IMG/VR virus record: IMGVR_UViG_3300025096_000063
Coordinates: 1 to 35,701 of that record
Source: a virus
Length of the DNA stretch: 35,701 nt
Direction: 5' to 3' (one strand)
Shown: in pieces, positions 8,468 through 15,975 of the stretch
How the letters are laid out: the number at the start of each line of letters is the position of its first letter
How positions within the stretch are numbered: the first letter of the stretch is position 1
The notes under the pieces: generated by a model
Databases searched by the model: none
Told to the model about the DNA's origin: nothing
What the model saw: the letters and a program-made list of their open reading frames with translations, nothing else
Translations under genes and position numbers: made by a program

Positions 8468-8701
8468 ATGATGGACTTTGACGACCAATTTGATTTAGGA
8501 CATCTATTTTTACAAGAGAGGAAATGTAGAACTTGTGGAGATGTAAAGGATCTTATAGGTGGTTTTTATTTGACACGTAAGAATAGAGGAGCTCTTGCTT
8601 CTTCATATTCATATGAATGTAGGATATGTACGGTTAAACGTATAGTTAAAAGAAGAAGAGAAAATAAAGTTTTACCAGATGAACTATATCCAGATTGGTA
8701 G
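8468..8701 (+). CDS. Small zinc-ribbon protein of unknown function
   Basis: This is a 77-residue protein with two Cys pairs, C-R-T-C near residue 20 and C-R-I-C near residue 52, separated by a loop containing GGFYLTRKNRG. A basic patch IVKRIVKRRRENK-like stretch follows. The arrangement resembles the zinc-binding N-terminal module that precedes HNH nuclease domains in many phage proteins, but no HNH catalytic part is present. Nucleic acid binding is plausible. It starts immediately after the gene 17 stop; a second Met at codon 2 is an equally possible start. The 87 bp after it contain a late promoter box and the gene 18 ribosome binding site. Confidence 0.75.
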   Translation: MMDFDDQFDLGHLFLQERKCRTCGDVKDLIGGFYLTRKNRGALASSYSYECRICTVKRIVKRRRENKVLPDELYPDW

Positions 8702-8741
8702 TATGTTCATGGATTGTTTCCCCATTAAAAAGCTCTAATCA

Positions 8742-8748
8742 ATAAATA
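8742..8748 (+). promoter_or_regulatory. Candidate late promoter box ATAAATA for gene 18
   Basis: ATAAATA within CAATAAATAAG lies 41 bp before the gene 18 start and matches seven of eight positions of the T4 late consensus TATAAATA. It is in a real 87-bp intergenic gap, so it is not constrained by coding. The ribosome binding site AAGGGGA follows at about 8776. Confidence 0.6.
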
Positions 8749-8788
8749 AGTTTAGGGAAAAAGATGAAACTCTTCAAGGGGAACTAAC

Positions 8789-11206
8789 ATGGCGTTAAAT
8801 TTAGTATCACCAGGCGTTAGAGTCAAGGAAATTGATTTAACCATCGGCAGAATTGACGATATCAACGATCAGGTTGGTGCAATTGCAGGTCCTTTTGAAA
8901 AAGGTCCAGTTAATGTACCGATTTTAATTGAGACAGAAGCCGAATTACTCAATACGTTTGGGTCACCAAAATCTTCTGATGCTCAGTACGAATATTGGAT
9001 GACTGCATCCGCTTTCTTGTCTTATGGTGGAGTACTTAGAGTAATTAGGACAAGTGGAGATAAACTCTCCAATGCTAACACACCTGTTGGTGCTGCAGTT
9101 ACTAACTTGTCTATCGAGTCTGCTGAAGACTATTTCAATAATCACACTATCGATCCAAACTGGAAGTATTCTGCAAGGAACCCTGGCTCATGGGCAAACG
9201 ATCTTAAAGTTTGCATCGTTGATGGTAAGGCAGATCAAAGACTTGCAATTGGTACTGATGGACTTGCAGTTGGATATGCTGTTACCGCTGGTTTCTCTAC
9301 TAGTGTTGCTCTAACAGATGGTACTGTTGGTGTTCAAACTGGATACCTTAAGGGACAGATCACTGCAATCAACAAAGGATCCTTTGACGTTAAGATCATT
9401 AGTAAGTTTGACAGTTCAACTAGTGTCTGGTCTGAAACCGACTATGAAGAAGGTTCATCTACTAATGCTTTCCAAGGATATGAACAGGGAATCTTCGATT
9501 GGCAGAACACTAATCAAGTTCCTAACGTTAACTATCCTAACCGTATAAGAGTTTTCAATGCTTCTGGTATTGAACAAAGAATTGAGAGAACTAGATTCCA
9601 AGCAACAATCGGAATTGGTTCTACTGGTATTGAATTTGGTTCTGATTTAGACACCTATAAGGCACATATCGGAGACCAGATCAAGTCCGTTAATGGAACA
9701 TACACTGGTAATATAGTTGGTTATTCAACTATCTTCAACCGTGTCATTATGGACACTTCTGCTACAGTGTCGTTTGCAAATACAGACTTCGTTGTTAGTT
9801 CTGGTGTTGGTAGTGGTATTAACTTACGTGTAGGTAATACTGCAACTGATTGGTATCAACAACAGACACTCGGACTTTCTAATAGTAATTTCTATTGGAA
9901 GAACGTTGCTCCTGCTCCTAGCACATCCGCATATGCTAAGGAAAGGAATTCAAGATTTGATGAAGTTCATGTTGTAGTTGTTGATGATACTGGTTCTGTA
10001 ACAGGTACAGCTGGTAACATCCTAGAGAAATGGACTGGATTATCTAAGGCACTTGATGCTAAGATCTCTCCAAGTACAGCTACTTACTACAAGGATTACA
10101 TCGCTAACTACTCTGATTACGTTTTCGCTGGTGCAGTTGAAACTGGAATCGGACTTAAGTACTCCACTAATAGTGGATATACTGTTGATGCAACAGGTAC
10201 TTGGGGTCAGAACGCTCAGAACGTTACCTTCAATGGTGTAGGTGCTGTTGCAAATACACTCGCAAGTGGTAATGACTATGGATCTGTTAATTCATACAAT
10301 ACTACTCTCGGAGACGTTGTTAGTTCCTATACAGTTTTAGAAAATCCTGCTGAATACGATGTTAATTATCTAATTCAGGGACCATCTGGCGGATCTTCAA
10401 TCTATGAAGCTCAGGCCAAGGCTAATAAACTAATTCAGATTGCAAATACCCGTAAGGATTGCATCGCTTGTATTTCACCATACAGATCTGGAGTAGTTGG
10501 TTTAACTAACTCTGACACTCAGACAAACAACGTAGTTACTTTCTACGATAGTTTGTCGTCTAGTTCCTATGCAGTATTTGACTCTGGTTACAAATACACC
10601 TTCGATAGGTTTAATAACACATTCCGTTATATTCCTTTGAATGGTGATATTGCTGGAGTTATGGCAAGAACATCTATTAATTCTTATCCTTGGTTCTCAC
10701 CTGCTGGTTCTACAAGGGGTACAATTAATAATGCAATCAAACTTGCATATAATCCTTCTCAGGCACAAAGAGATCTTCTCTATCCTAAGAGAATTAACCC
10801 TGTTGTCTTCTCTGCTGGTGCAGGAATGATTCTCTTCGGAGACAAGACAGGACTTAAGGATGCCTCTGCTTTCGATAGAATCAACGTTCGTCGTTTGTTC
10901 TTAACAATCGAAAGTACAATTGAAAGGGCTGCAAAAGCTCAACTATTTGAATTCAACGATACTCTTACAAGAACAAACTTCTTGAATATTGTTGAACCAT
11001 ACCTTCGTGATGTTAAGGCTAAGAGAGGTATTACAGACTTTGTGGTTGTCTGTGACGAGTCTAATAACACACCTGATGTTATTGACGCTAACCAGTTTAA
11101 GGCAGACATATTTGTGAAGCCTGCCAGATCGATCAACTTTATCGGTCTAACCTTTGTTGCAACTAGGACTGGCATCAGTTTTGATGAAGTCATAGGTACT
11201 GCTTGA
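8789..11206 (+). CDS. 18: Contractile tail sheath protein gp18
   Basis: This is 805 residues, longer than T4 gp18 (659). The N-terminus LVSPGVRVKEIDLT is the classic sheath opening. FGSPKSSDAQYEYWMTASAFLSYGG is the conserved region following it. The C-terminal core has GLKDASAFDRINVRRLFLTI, then the helix AAKAQLFEFNDTLTRTNFLN and a C-terminal strand-helix module ending VGTA, all typical of T4-type sheaths. The middle (roughly residues 130-450) holds the variable protruding domains and accounts for the extra length. Subunits stack around the tube and contract on adsorption. The gene has its own late box and good ribosome binding site, as expected for a protein made in many copies. Confidence 0.95.
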   Translation: MALNLVSPGVRVKEIDLTIGRIDDINDQVGAIAGPFEKGPVNVPILIETEAELLNTFGSPKSSDAQYEYWMTASAFLSYGGVLRVIRTSGDKLSNANTPVGAAVTNLSIESAEDYFNNHTIDPNWKYSARNPGSWANDLKVCIVDGKADQRLAIGTDGLAVGYAVTAGFSTSVALTDGTVGVQTGYLKGQITAINKGSFDVKIISKFDSSTSVWSETDYEEGSSTNAFQGYEQGIFDWQNTNQVPNVNYPNRIRVFNASGIEQRIERTRFQATIGIGSTGIEFGSDLDTYKAHIGDQIKSVNGTYTGNIVGYSTIFNRVIMDTSATVSFANTDFVVSSGVGSGINLRVGNTATDWYQQQTLGLSNSNFYWKNVAPAPSTSAYAKERNSRFDEVHVVVVDDTGSVTGTAGNILEKWTGLSKALDAKISPSTATYYKDYIANYSDYVFAGAVETGIGLKYSTNSGYTVDATGTWGQNAQNVTFNGVGAVANTLASGNDYGSVNSYNTTLGDVVSSYTVLENPAEYDVNYLIQGPSGGSSIYEAQAKANKLIQIANTRKDCIACISPYRSGVVGLTNSDTQTNNVVTFYDSLSSSSYAVFDSGYKYTFDRFNNTFRYIPLNGDIAGVMARTSINSYPWFSPAGSTRGTINNAIKLAYNPSQAQRDLLYPKRINPVVFSAGAGMILFGDKTGLKDASAFDRINVRRLFLTIESTIERAAKAQLFEFNDTLTRTNFLNIVEPYLRDVKAKRGITDFVVVCDESNNTPDVIDANQFKADIFVKPARSINFIGLTFVATRTGISFDEVIGTA

Positions 11207-11212
11207 TATCCA

Positions 11213-11219
11213 CTAAATA
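11213..11219 (+). promoter_or_regulatory. Candidate late promoter box CTAAATA for gene 19
   Basis: CTAAATA lies in the 36-bp gap between genes 18 and 19, 24 bp before the gene 19 start. A strong ribosome binding site AAGGAG at 11227-11232 follows. The same spelling occurs before genes 13 and 15. Confidence 0.5.
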
Positions 11220-11242
11220 AATTACGAAGGAGCTAAAAAGGC

Positions 11243-11929
11243 ATGGGCACTAAAAATCCAAATGGACCACAGGTAAAAGATCGCACTATCGACATTTTCA
11301 AGTCGAAACTAATCGGTGGTGCTGCAAGACCTAACCTGTTTGAGGTCAAATTACAATTCCCTTCTTATGTACAGGGAAACCAGTTGGATGATTTTTCATC
11401 CTTTATGGTTAAGGCTGCTGCACTTCCTGCCTCGAATGTTAATGTTATTAACGTGCCATTCAGAGGAAGAGAGTTAAAGATTGCAGGTGACAGGTCATTC
11501 GATATCTGGACAATCTCTGTAATTAATGACGTTTCATTCAATTTAAGAAACGCATTTGAACAGTGGATGAACGGAATCAATAAGCATGATAGTGCAATGG
11601 GTTATATCAATCCTACACAATATCAAACAGATGCTTATGTTCTTCAGTTAGGAAGAAACGATATACAAAGCACTAGACAGGCACAGGCTGGTACTATTAA
11701 CCAAGACATTCCAAAAGGTAATGATAAAGTTCCTGTACTTAAGAAGTATAAGTTCAATGGTGTCTTCCCAACCAATGTAAGTGCAATTGAAGTTTCTTAC
11801 GACGCTGCTGATCAAATAGAAGAATTTACAGTTGATCTACAAGTTCAATGGTGGGATGCTTGGGATGGAGAAGAGAATAATCTCTTCAATACTGAGTCTG
11901 CTGTTGAAAACGAACAACTTGCACCATAA
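11243..11929 (+). CDS. 19: Tail tube protein gp19
   Basis: This is 228 residues; T4 gp19 is 163. The segment FKSKLIGGAARPNLFEVKLQ followed by VKAAALPASNVNVINVPFRGRELKIAGDR-type sequence is diagnostic of T4-like tail tube proteins: a beta-barrel whose subunits form stacked hexameric rings. The ending, including VDLQVQWWDAWDGE and an acidic tail, matches cyanophage tube proteins. It lies between sheath (18) and portal (20) genes as in T4, has its own CTAAATA box and strong AAGGAG ribosome binding site, and is followed by a hairpin that could act as a partial terminator. Confidence 0.94.
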   Translation: MGTKNPNGPQVKDRTIDIFKSKLIGGAARPNLFEVKLQFPSYVQGNQLDDFSSFMVKAAALPASNVNVINVPFRGRELKIAGDRSFDIWTISVINDVSFNLRNAFEQWMNGINKHDSAMGYINPTQYQTDAYVLQLGRNDIQSTRQAQAGTINQDIPKGNDKVPVLKKYKFNGVFPTNVSAIEVSYDAADQIEEFTVDLQVQWWDAWDGEENNLFNTESAVENEQLAP

Positions 11930-11932
11930 ATA
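11926..11932 (+). promoter_or_regulatory. Candidate late promoter box ATAAATA at the end of gene 19
   Basis: ATAAATA overlaps the gene 19 stop codon, 70 bp upstream of gene 20. A second copy follows at 11965-11971. The overlap with the left arm of a hairpin (11928-11957) makes this copy ambiguous: it may be a promoter, part of a terminator, or both. Confidence 0.35.
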
Positions 11933-11957
11933 TCTCTATTTGATAAGAGGGATATTT
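11928..11957 (+). terminator. Hairpin after gene 19, possible weak terminator
   Basis: AAATATCTCT (11928-11937) pairs with AGGGATATTT (11948-11957), giving a 10-bp stem with one G-T wobble and a 10-base loop, starting in the gene 19 stop codon. The stem is AT-rich and followed by only a short T run (TTTTGA), so termination would be partial. Such a hairpin could also protect the very abundant gene 18-19 mRNA from 3' decay. Confidence 0.45.
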
Positions 11958-11964
11958 TGATGTA

Positions 11965-11971
11965 ATAAATA
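11965..11971 (+). promoter_or_regulatory. Candidate late promoter box ATAAATA for gene 20
   Basis: TAATAAATA ends 31 bp before the gene 20 start, in a 72-bp gap. The leader it would produce begins with the perfect 7-bp hairpin at 11971-11989. Spacing resembles that of the other late boxes in this block. Confidence 0.55.
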
Positions 11972-11989
11972 ACTGGGAAGAGCCCAGTT
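11971..11989 (+). promoter_or_regulatory. Perfect 7-bp hairpin in the gene 20 leader
   Basis: AACTGGG (11971-11977), loop AAGAG, CCCAGTT (11983-11989) form a GC-containing perfect stem 12 bases before the gene 20 start. No T tract follows, so it is not an intrinsic terminator. It lies where the ribosome binds and no better Shine-Dalgarno is visible, so it may limit or tune portal translation; this is inference. Confidence 0.45.
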
Positions 11990-12001
11990 AGTGATAGTTA
12001 A

Positions 12002-13687
12002 ATGGCTAAATTATTTGGTTTTAAAATTCAGAAGGACGATGAGGCTGTAAAGTCCGTCGTTTCTCCTGTTCCAAAATCCGAGGAGGATTCCTCGGATTAT
12101 TATGTTTCTAGTGGTTTTTACGGACAGTACGTAGACATCGATGGTGTCTATAAATCTGAATTTGATTTAATCAAAAGATATAGAGAGATGGCATTACATC
12201 CCGAAGTGGATAATGCTATCGAAGATATTATAAACGAAGCGATTGTTTCCGATCAGAATGATTCTCCTGTTCAGATTGACTTGGAGAATACTCCAGGCTC
12301 TGAGAAGTTAAAGGAATTAATCAGACAAGAATTTAAATCCGTTAAAGAACTCATGAACTTCGATAAGAAGTGTCATGAGATTTTGCGTAATTGGTATATT
12401 GATGGCAGAATCTTTTATCACAAAGTCATTGATATAAAAAAGCCAGAACAAGGAATACAAGAAGTTAGAAATATAGATCCACTTAAAATAAAATTTATTA
12501 GAAAGTTGAAAGAGGATAAGACTCTTAATGGCGCTCTACAAAGAGTTAATCAGGATCAAATTCAAAATGTAGATAATCCAGAGATTGAAGAATATTATCT
12601 TTACGATCCAGGCACTAATGCTAATAAAGCTGGAGTAGGTGGTATTGGACAACCATTTAAGAGTTCATTAAAACCAGTAAAACTTGCGCCAGATTCCGTT
12701 ACATTCGCTCATTCTGGTTTAGTAGATAGAAATAAGAATACCATTCTTTCTTATCTAAACAAGTCCATTAAGGCACTTAATCAGTTAAGAATGATTGAGG
12801 ACTCCCTTGTTATCTACAGGTTGAGTCGTGCTCCTGAAAGAAGGATCTTTTATATTGATGTAGGTAATCTTCCAAAGATTAAAGCGGAACAATACCTCAA
12901 AGAGGTTATGAACCGTTATAGAAATAAGTTAGTATATAACGCATCAACTGGTGAGATCAGGGATGACAGAAAGCATATGAGTATGCTGGAAGATTTCTGG
13001 TTACCACGTAGAGAAGGTGGTAGGGGTACTGAGATCACTACTCTTCCAGGCGGACAAAACCTTGGAGAACTTGCTGATATTGAGTACTTCCAAAAGAAAC
13101 TTTATCGTTCATTGGGAGTTCCCGAATCACGTATCGCTGGTTCAGGTGAAGGATTTAATCTTGGAAGGTCTTCTGAGATCTTAAGAGACGAGATTAAGTT
13201 CACCAAGTTTGTTGGTAGAATGAGAAAGAGGTTCTCAAGTGTCTTCCTTGACATGTTGAAGACTAATCTAATTCTTAAGAACATAGTTACCCCAGAGGAC
13301 TGGGAAGTTCTTTCAGATCATATACAGTTTGATTTTGTATATGATAATCATTTTGCAGAACTTAAAGATGTAGAACTTCTTAATGAGAGACTTGGTGTTG
13401 TTGCCGCAGTCGATCCTTATGTTGGTAAGTACTACTCAATGGATTATGTAAGAAGACATGTCCTTAAACAAAAGGATGAAGAGATCATTGAGATCGATAA
13501 GCAGATGGATAAGGAAATCAAAGACGGCAAGGTTATGGATCCTATGGAAACTCAACAATTAGGTATGGGTATTCATCCAGAACAGATGCCTGGCGGTATG
13601 CTTAATCCTGCTGATCCTTCAATGGATCCTGCTGCTCAACAGCAACAACAACCACCTGCCCAAATGCCTAAAGGTGGTGAGATATAA
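12002..13687 (+). CDS. 20: Portal vertex protein gp20
   Basis: This is 561 residues, close to T4 gp20 (524). Diagnostic cyanophage gp20 segments are present: DLIKRYREMALHPEVDNAIEDI-type wing sequence, then a region around VIYRLSRAPERRIFYIDVGNLP, then DFWLPRREGGRGTEITTLPG, and finally FQKKLYRSLGVPESRI. These regions include the classic targets used for cyanomyovirus diversity surveys. Twelve copies form the portal through which gp17 pumps DNA. The C-terminus is a low-complexity Met/Pro/Gln tail with QQQQQ near residue 548. A late box and hairpin precede it, and a perfect TATAAATA overlaps its stop. Confidence 0.96.
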   Translation: MAKLFGFKIQKDDEAVKSVVSPVPKSEEDSSDYYVSSGFYGQYVDIDGVYKSEFDLIKRYREMALHPEVDNAIEDIINEAIVSDQNDSPVQIDLENTPGSEKLKELIRQEFKSVKELMNFDKKCHEILRNWYIDGRIFYHKVIDIKKPEQGIQEVRNIDPLKIKFIRKLKEDKTLNGALQRVNQDQIQNVDNPEIEEYYLYDPGTNANKAGVGGIGQPFKSSLKPVKLAPDSVTFAHSGLVDRNKNTILSYLNKSIKALNQLRMIEDSLVIYRLSRAPERRIFYIDVGNLPKIKAEQYLKEVMNRYRNKLVYNASTGEIRDDRKHMSMLEDFWLPRREGGRGTEITTLPGGQNLGELADIEYFQKKLYRSLGVPESRIAGSGEGFNLGRSSEILRDEIKFTKFVGRMRKRFSSVFLDMLKTNLILKNIVTPEDWEVLSDHIQFDFVYDNHFAELKDVELLNERLGVVAAVDPYVGKYYSMDYVRRHVLKQKDEEIIEIDKQMDKEIKDGKVMDPMETQQLGMGIHPEQMPGGMLNPADPSMDPAAQQQQQPPAQMPKGGEI

Positions 13688-13690
13688 ATA
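13683..13690 (+). promoter_or_regulatory. Late promoter TATAAATA for the 67-like/21 unit
   Basis: TATAAATA is a perfect match to the T4 late -10 consensus. It overlaps the stop codon of gene 20 and lies 30 bp before the 67-like ORF and 351 bp before gene 21. It is the best late-promoter match found in the window and would let the prohead core and protease genes be transcribed separately from the portal. Confidence 0.65.
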
Positions 13691-13720
13691 TCTTTAGTCC
13701 AATCTTAAATTATTACTGTT

Positions 13721-14038
13721 ATGGATTCTGATTTGATTGATATGATAGCGAAAAATGAATCTCCAACGGACATTCATTCAAAGATAAAGGATATTCTATT
13801 TGCAAAATCTGCTGAGAATATCGATACTGTTAAACCAGCAGTAACTTCTTCTTTGTTTGGAGGACCCAATCCTTGGGCCGACGATCCTGAAGCAACTGCC
13901 GATGCAGAAGATTCTAACAATTCGGAAATTGAAGCTAGTCAAGAAGAGGAACCGACTTCTGAAGTTGATTCTGAAACCCCTAGTGCCGAGTTGGAAACTG
14001 AAACGGATACCACTGAAGAAGAAAAACCAGAGGCCTAA
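13721..14038 (+). CDS. Acidic prohead core protein, gp67-like
   Basis: This is 105 residues. The N-terminal 50 residues are helical (LIDMIAKNESPTDIHSKIKD and KSAENIDTVKPAV), followed by a long tail of Glu, Asp, Ser and Thr that is extremely acidic. T4 gene 67, located at the same place between 20 and 21, encodes an 80-residue internal core protein with a similar plan: a short helical head and a polyacidic tail that is shredded by the gp21 protease. The assignment rests on position and composition, not on clear sequence identity. It ends three bases before gene 21. If right, it is part of the scaffold core around the portal. Confidence 0.55.
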   Translation: MDSDLIDMIAKNESPTDIHSKIKDILFAKSAENIDTVKPAVTSSLFGGPNPWADDPEATADAEDSNNSEIEASQEEEPTSEVDSETPSAELETETDTTEEEKPEA

Positions 14039-14041
14039 AAA

Positions 14042-14767
14042 ATGAAACTCATTAGAGAAGAGATCGAAACTGCGAAGGTTCTTATCGAAGAAAAAGACGG
14101 TAAGAAGTCTATGTTTATTGAGGGTATTTTCTTACAAGGAAACCTTAAGAATAGAAATGGTCGTTTCTATCCTACCGAAGTTCTTGAAAAAGAAGTCGCT
14201 AGGTATAATGAGTCATATGTTGGAAAAGGCAGAGCTCTGGGAGAATTAGGTCATCCAGAAGGTCCAACTGTTAATTTGGACAGAGTATCTCACAAGATTA
14301 TAGATCTCCATAGGGAAGGAAATAATTTTGTAGGTAAAGCAAAGCTTTTAGAAACTCCAATGGGGGTTATCGCCAAGAATCTTTTAGATGAAGGCGTTAG
14401 TCTTGGAGTTTCATCAAGAGGCATGGGTTCTCTTAGAGACACTAACGAAGGTTACAAAGTCGTTGGTGAAGACTTCATGCTCGCAACAGCAGCAGACATT
14501 GTTGCTGATCCATCCGCTCCAGATGCTTTCGTAAACGGCATCATGGAGGGAGTTGATTGGGTTTGGGAAGCTGGCCTACTTAGGGCTCGTGAAGCTCAAT
14601 TGGTTGTCAAGGAGAGTACTCCAGAACCAGTTGCAGTGACAGAGCCTGAGAAGGTAGTCGAACAAGCAATAGAGAAAGCTCAAGAATCAATAAATAAGAT
14701 TGTTGATCCTAATGAGCTTGAGGAGAAGAAGTTGGAAATCTTCCAAACCTTCCTATCAAATCTCTAA
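14042..14767 (+). CDS. 21: Prohead maturation protease gp21
   Basis: This is 241 residues; T4 gp21 is 212. It has the herpesvirus-assemblin-like fold signatures: GNLKNRNGRFYP near the N-terminus, the catalytic His in GELGHPEGP (H71), and the catalytic Ser in SLGVSSRGMGS (S124 or S125). MLATAADIVADPSAPDAFV follows and is strongly conserved in the family. gp21 sits in the scaffold core and, after assembly, cleaves gp22, gp23 and itself after [L/I]-x-E motifs. The C-terminal 60 residues are helical and Glu-rich and are probably removed on activation. It lies between the 67-like ORF and gene 22, as in T4. Confidence 0.94.
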   Translation: MKLIREEIETAKVLIEEKDGKKSMFIEGIFLQGNLKNRNGRFYPTEVLEKEVARYNESYVGKGRALGELGHPEGPTVNLDRVSHKIIDLHREGNNFVGKAKLLETPMGVIAKNLLDEGVSLGVSSRGMGSLRDTNEGYKVVGEDFMLATAADIVADPSAPDAFVNGIMEGVDWVWEAGLLRAREAQLVVKESTPEPVAVTEPEKVVEQAIEKAQESINKIVDPNELEEKKLEIFQTFLSNL

Positions 14768-14771
14768 TTTA

Positions 14772-14782
14772 ATAAATAAATA
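14772..14782 (+). promoter_or_regulatory. Overlapping pair of late promoter boxes ATAAATA for gene 22
   Basis: AATAAATAAATAC contains two overlapping ATAAATA copies (14772-14778 and 14776-14782) in the 55-bp gap between genes 21 and 22. The ribosome binding site AGGAG at 14811-14815 is seven bases before the gene 22 start. The tandem spelling leaves the exact start of transcription open. Confidence 0.55.
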
Positions 14783-14822
14783 CAGATTACGATATCTACT
14801 AAAGCCTTAGAGGAGAGTTCAA

Positions 14823-15935
14823 ATGTCTCGTGGAGATTTACAAGAAATGGAAGTAGGCACAAAGCAATCCAAGACTGCTGTTAACGCCAACGCTGGTGCA
14901 GGCGATCCAATGCCTTCAACACCCGATTACGTTGCTGGTAGTCAAGCGGTGGAAGATCTGGGAGGTCCTACTCCACAGAACTCTAAGCCTGACGACGACT
15001 CTAACAAACTTAAGACTCCAACAGCGACGATTAAGCAAGTTAAAGACGTAGTAAACAAAGGAGCTGGGAAAGCTGACGCCATGCCTACTGCATCAAAAGG
15101 AAAAGTTTCTTACGAAGAAACAGAAACCAAAGAAGATGAGAAAGTGGAGGCCATCGCTGAAGATGAAACCGCTACTAAGGAAGATGAATCTAAGGTTGAT
15201 CTTAACGCTGCTATCGAGGAGGACGTAACTGCCCTTCTAAGTGGTGAAGAACTCTCCGAGGAATTCAAAGAAAAGGCTAAGGTAATCTTTGAAGCATCAA
15301 TCAATGCTAAGATTACTGATATCGAGAATCAACTTAATGAGGCATATGCCAAGAAACTTGTAGAAGAGACTGCCGAAGTTAAGGTAGAACTCACCGAGAG
15401 ACTTGACTCATACCTCGAATATGTCGCAGGAGAATGGTTAGAGGAAAATGCACTCGCAGTTGAGCGTGGCATTAAGTCCGAAATGACCGAATCTTTCCTA
15501 GACGGCATGAAGAAGCTTTTTGAAGAACATTATGTAACTTTACCTGAAGACAAATATGATGTACTTGAGAGCATGGTAGACAAGCTTGATGAAATGGAGA
15601 CAAAACTCAACGAGCAGATAGAGAAGAACGTATCCCTCAATAAGAGATTATCTGAGAGTACTGCTCAAACTGTCTTAAACAATGTTGCAGAAGGACTCGC
15701 AGTATCCCAAAAGGATAAACTTGTGAATCTCTCTGAAGGTGTTGAGTTTGAAAGTGAAGAATCTTATCGTGCAAAACTAGAAACACTTAAGGAGTCTTAC
15801 TTCGGAAGTAAGTCTGGTTCTGCAAAGGACGGACAGACTCAGGAGTTGAAGGAAGAAGCTGAGCATGTAGAAGCCCCTTCGGGATCTATGGCCACTTATC
15901 TTGCTGCTCTCTCCGCTGCCCATTCTAAAAATTGA
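14823..15935 (+). CDS. 22: Prohead core scaffold protein gp22
   Basis: This is 370 residues; T4 gp22 is 269. It is highly charged and helical. Residues about 1-100 are polar with Gly/Pro/Thr (an extra segment compared with T4). From about residue 120 it is a long coiled-coil region (SEEFKEKAKVIFEASINAKI and EKYDVLESMVDKLDEME-like heptads). The end is SGSMATYLAALSAAHSKN, and this type of C-terminus is typical of gp22. Many L-x-E sites for gp21 cleavage are present, as expected of a scaffold digested to peptides. It is located directly before the major capsid gene. Confidence 0.9.
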   Translation: MSRGDLQEMEVGTKQSKTAVNANAGAGDPMPSTPDYVAGSQAVEDLGGPTPQNSKPDDDSNKLKTPTATIKQVKDVVNKGAGKADAMPTASKGKVSYEETETKEDEKVEAIAEDETATKEDESKVDLNAAIEEDVTALLSGEELSEEFKEKAKVIFEASINAKITDIENQLNEAYAKKLVEETAEVKVELTERLDSYLEYVAGEWLEENALAVERGIKSEMTESFLDGMKKLFEEHYVTLPEDKYDVLESMVDKLDEMETKLNEQIEKNVSLNKRLSESTAQTVLNNVAEGLAVSQKDKLVNLSEGVEFESEESYRAKLETLKESYFGSKSGSAKDGQTQELKEEAEHVEAPSGSMATYLAALSAAHSKN

Positions 15936-15946
15936 GTTAACTATTT

Positions 15947-15954
15947 TTTAAATA
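15947..15954 (+). promoter_or_regulatory. Candidate late promoter box TTTAAATA for gene 23
   Basis: TTTAAATA lies 21 bp before the gene 23 start in a 40-bp gap and differs from the T4 consensus TATAAATA by one base. A leading T run (TTTTTTAAATA) makes the match partly compositional. Late expression of the capsid gene is expected. Confidence 0.4.
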
Positions 15955-15975
15955 ACACCTAAAGAGCATATAACA

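Noticed and set aside
13857-14045. 62-residue frame inside the 67-like acidic ORF
   Set aside because: It is the +1 shadow of a repetitive Glu/Ser/Thr-coding stretch, giving a Lys/Leu-rich artefact.
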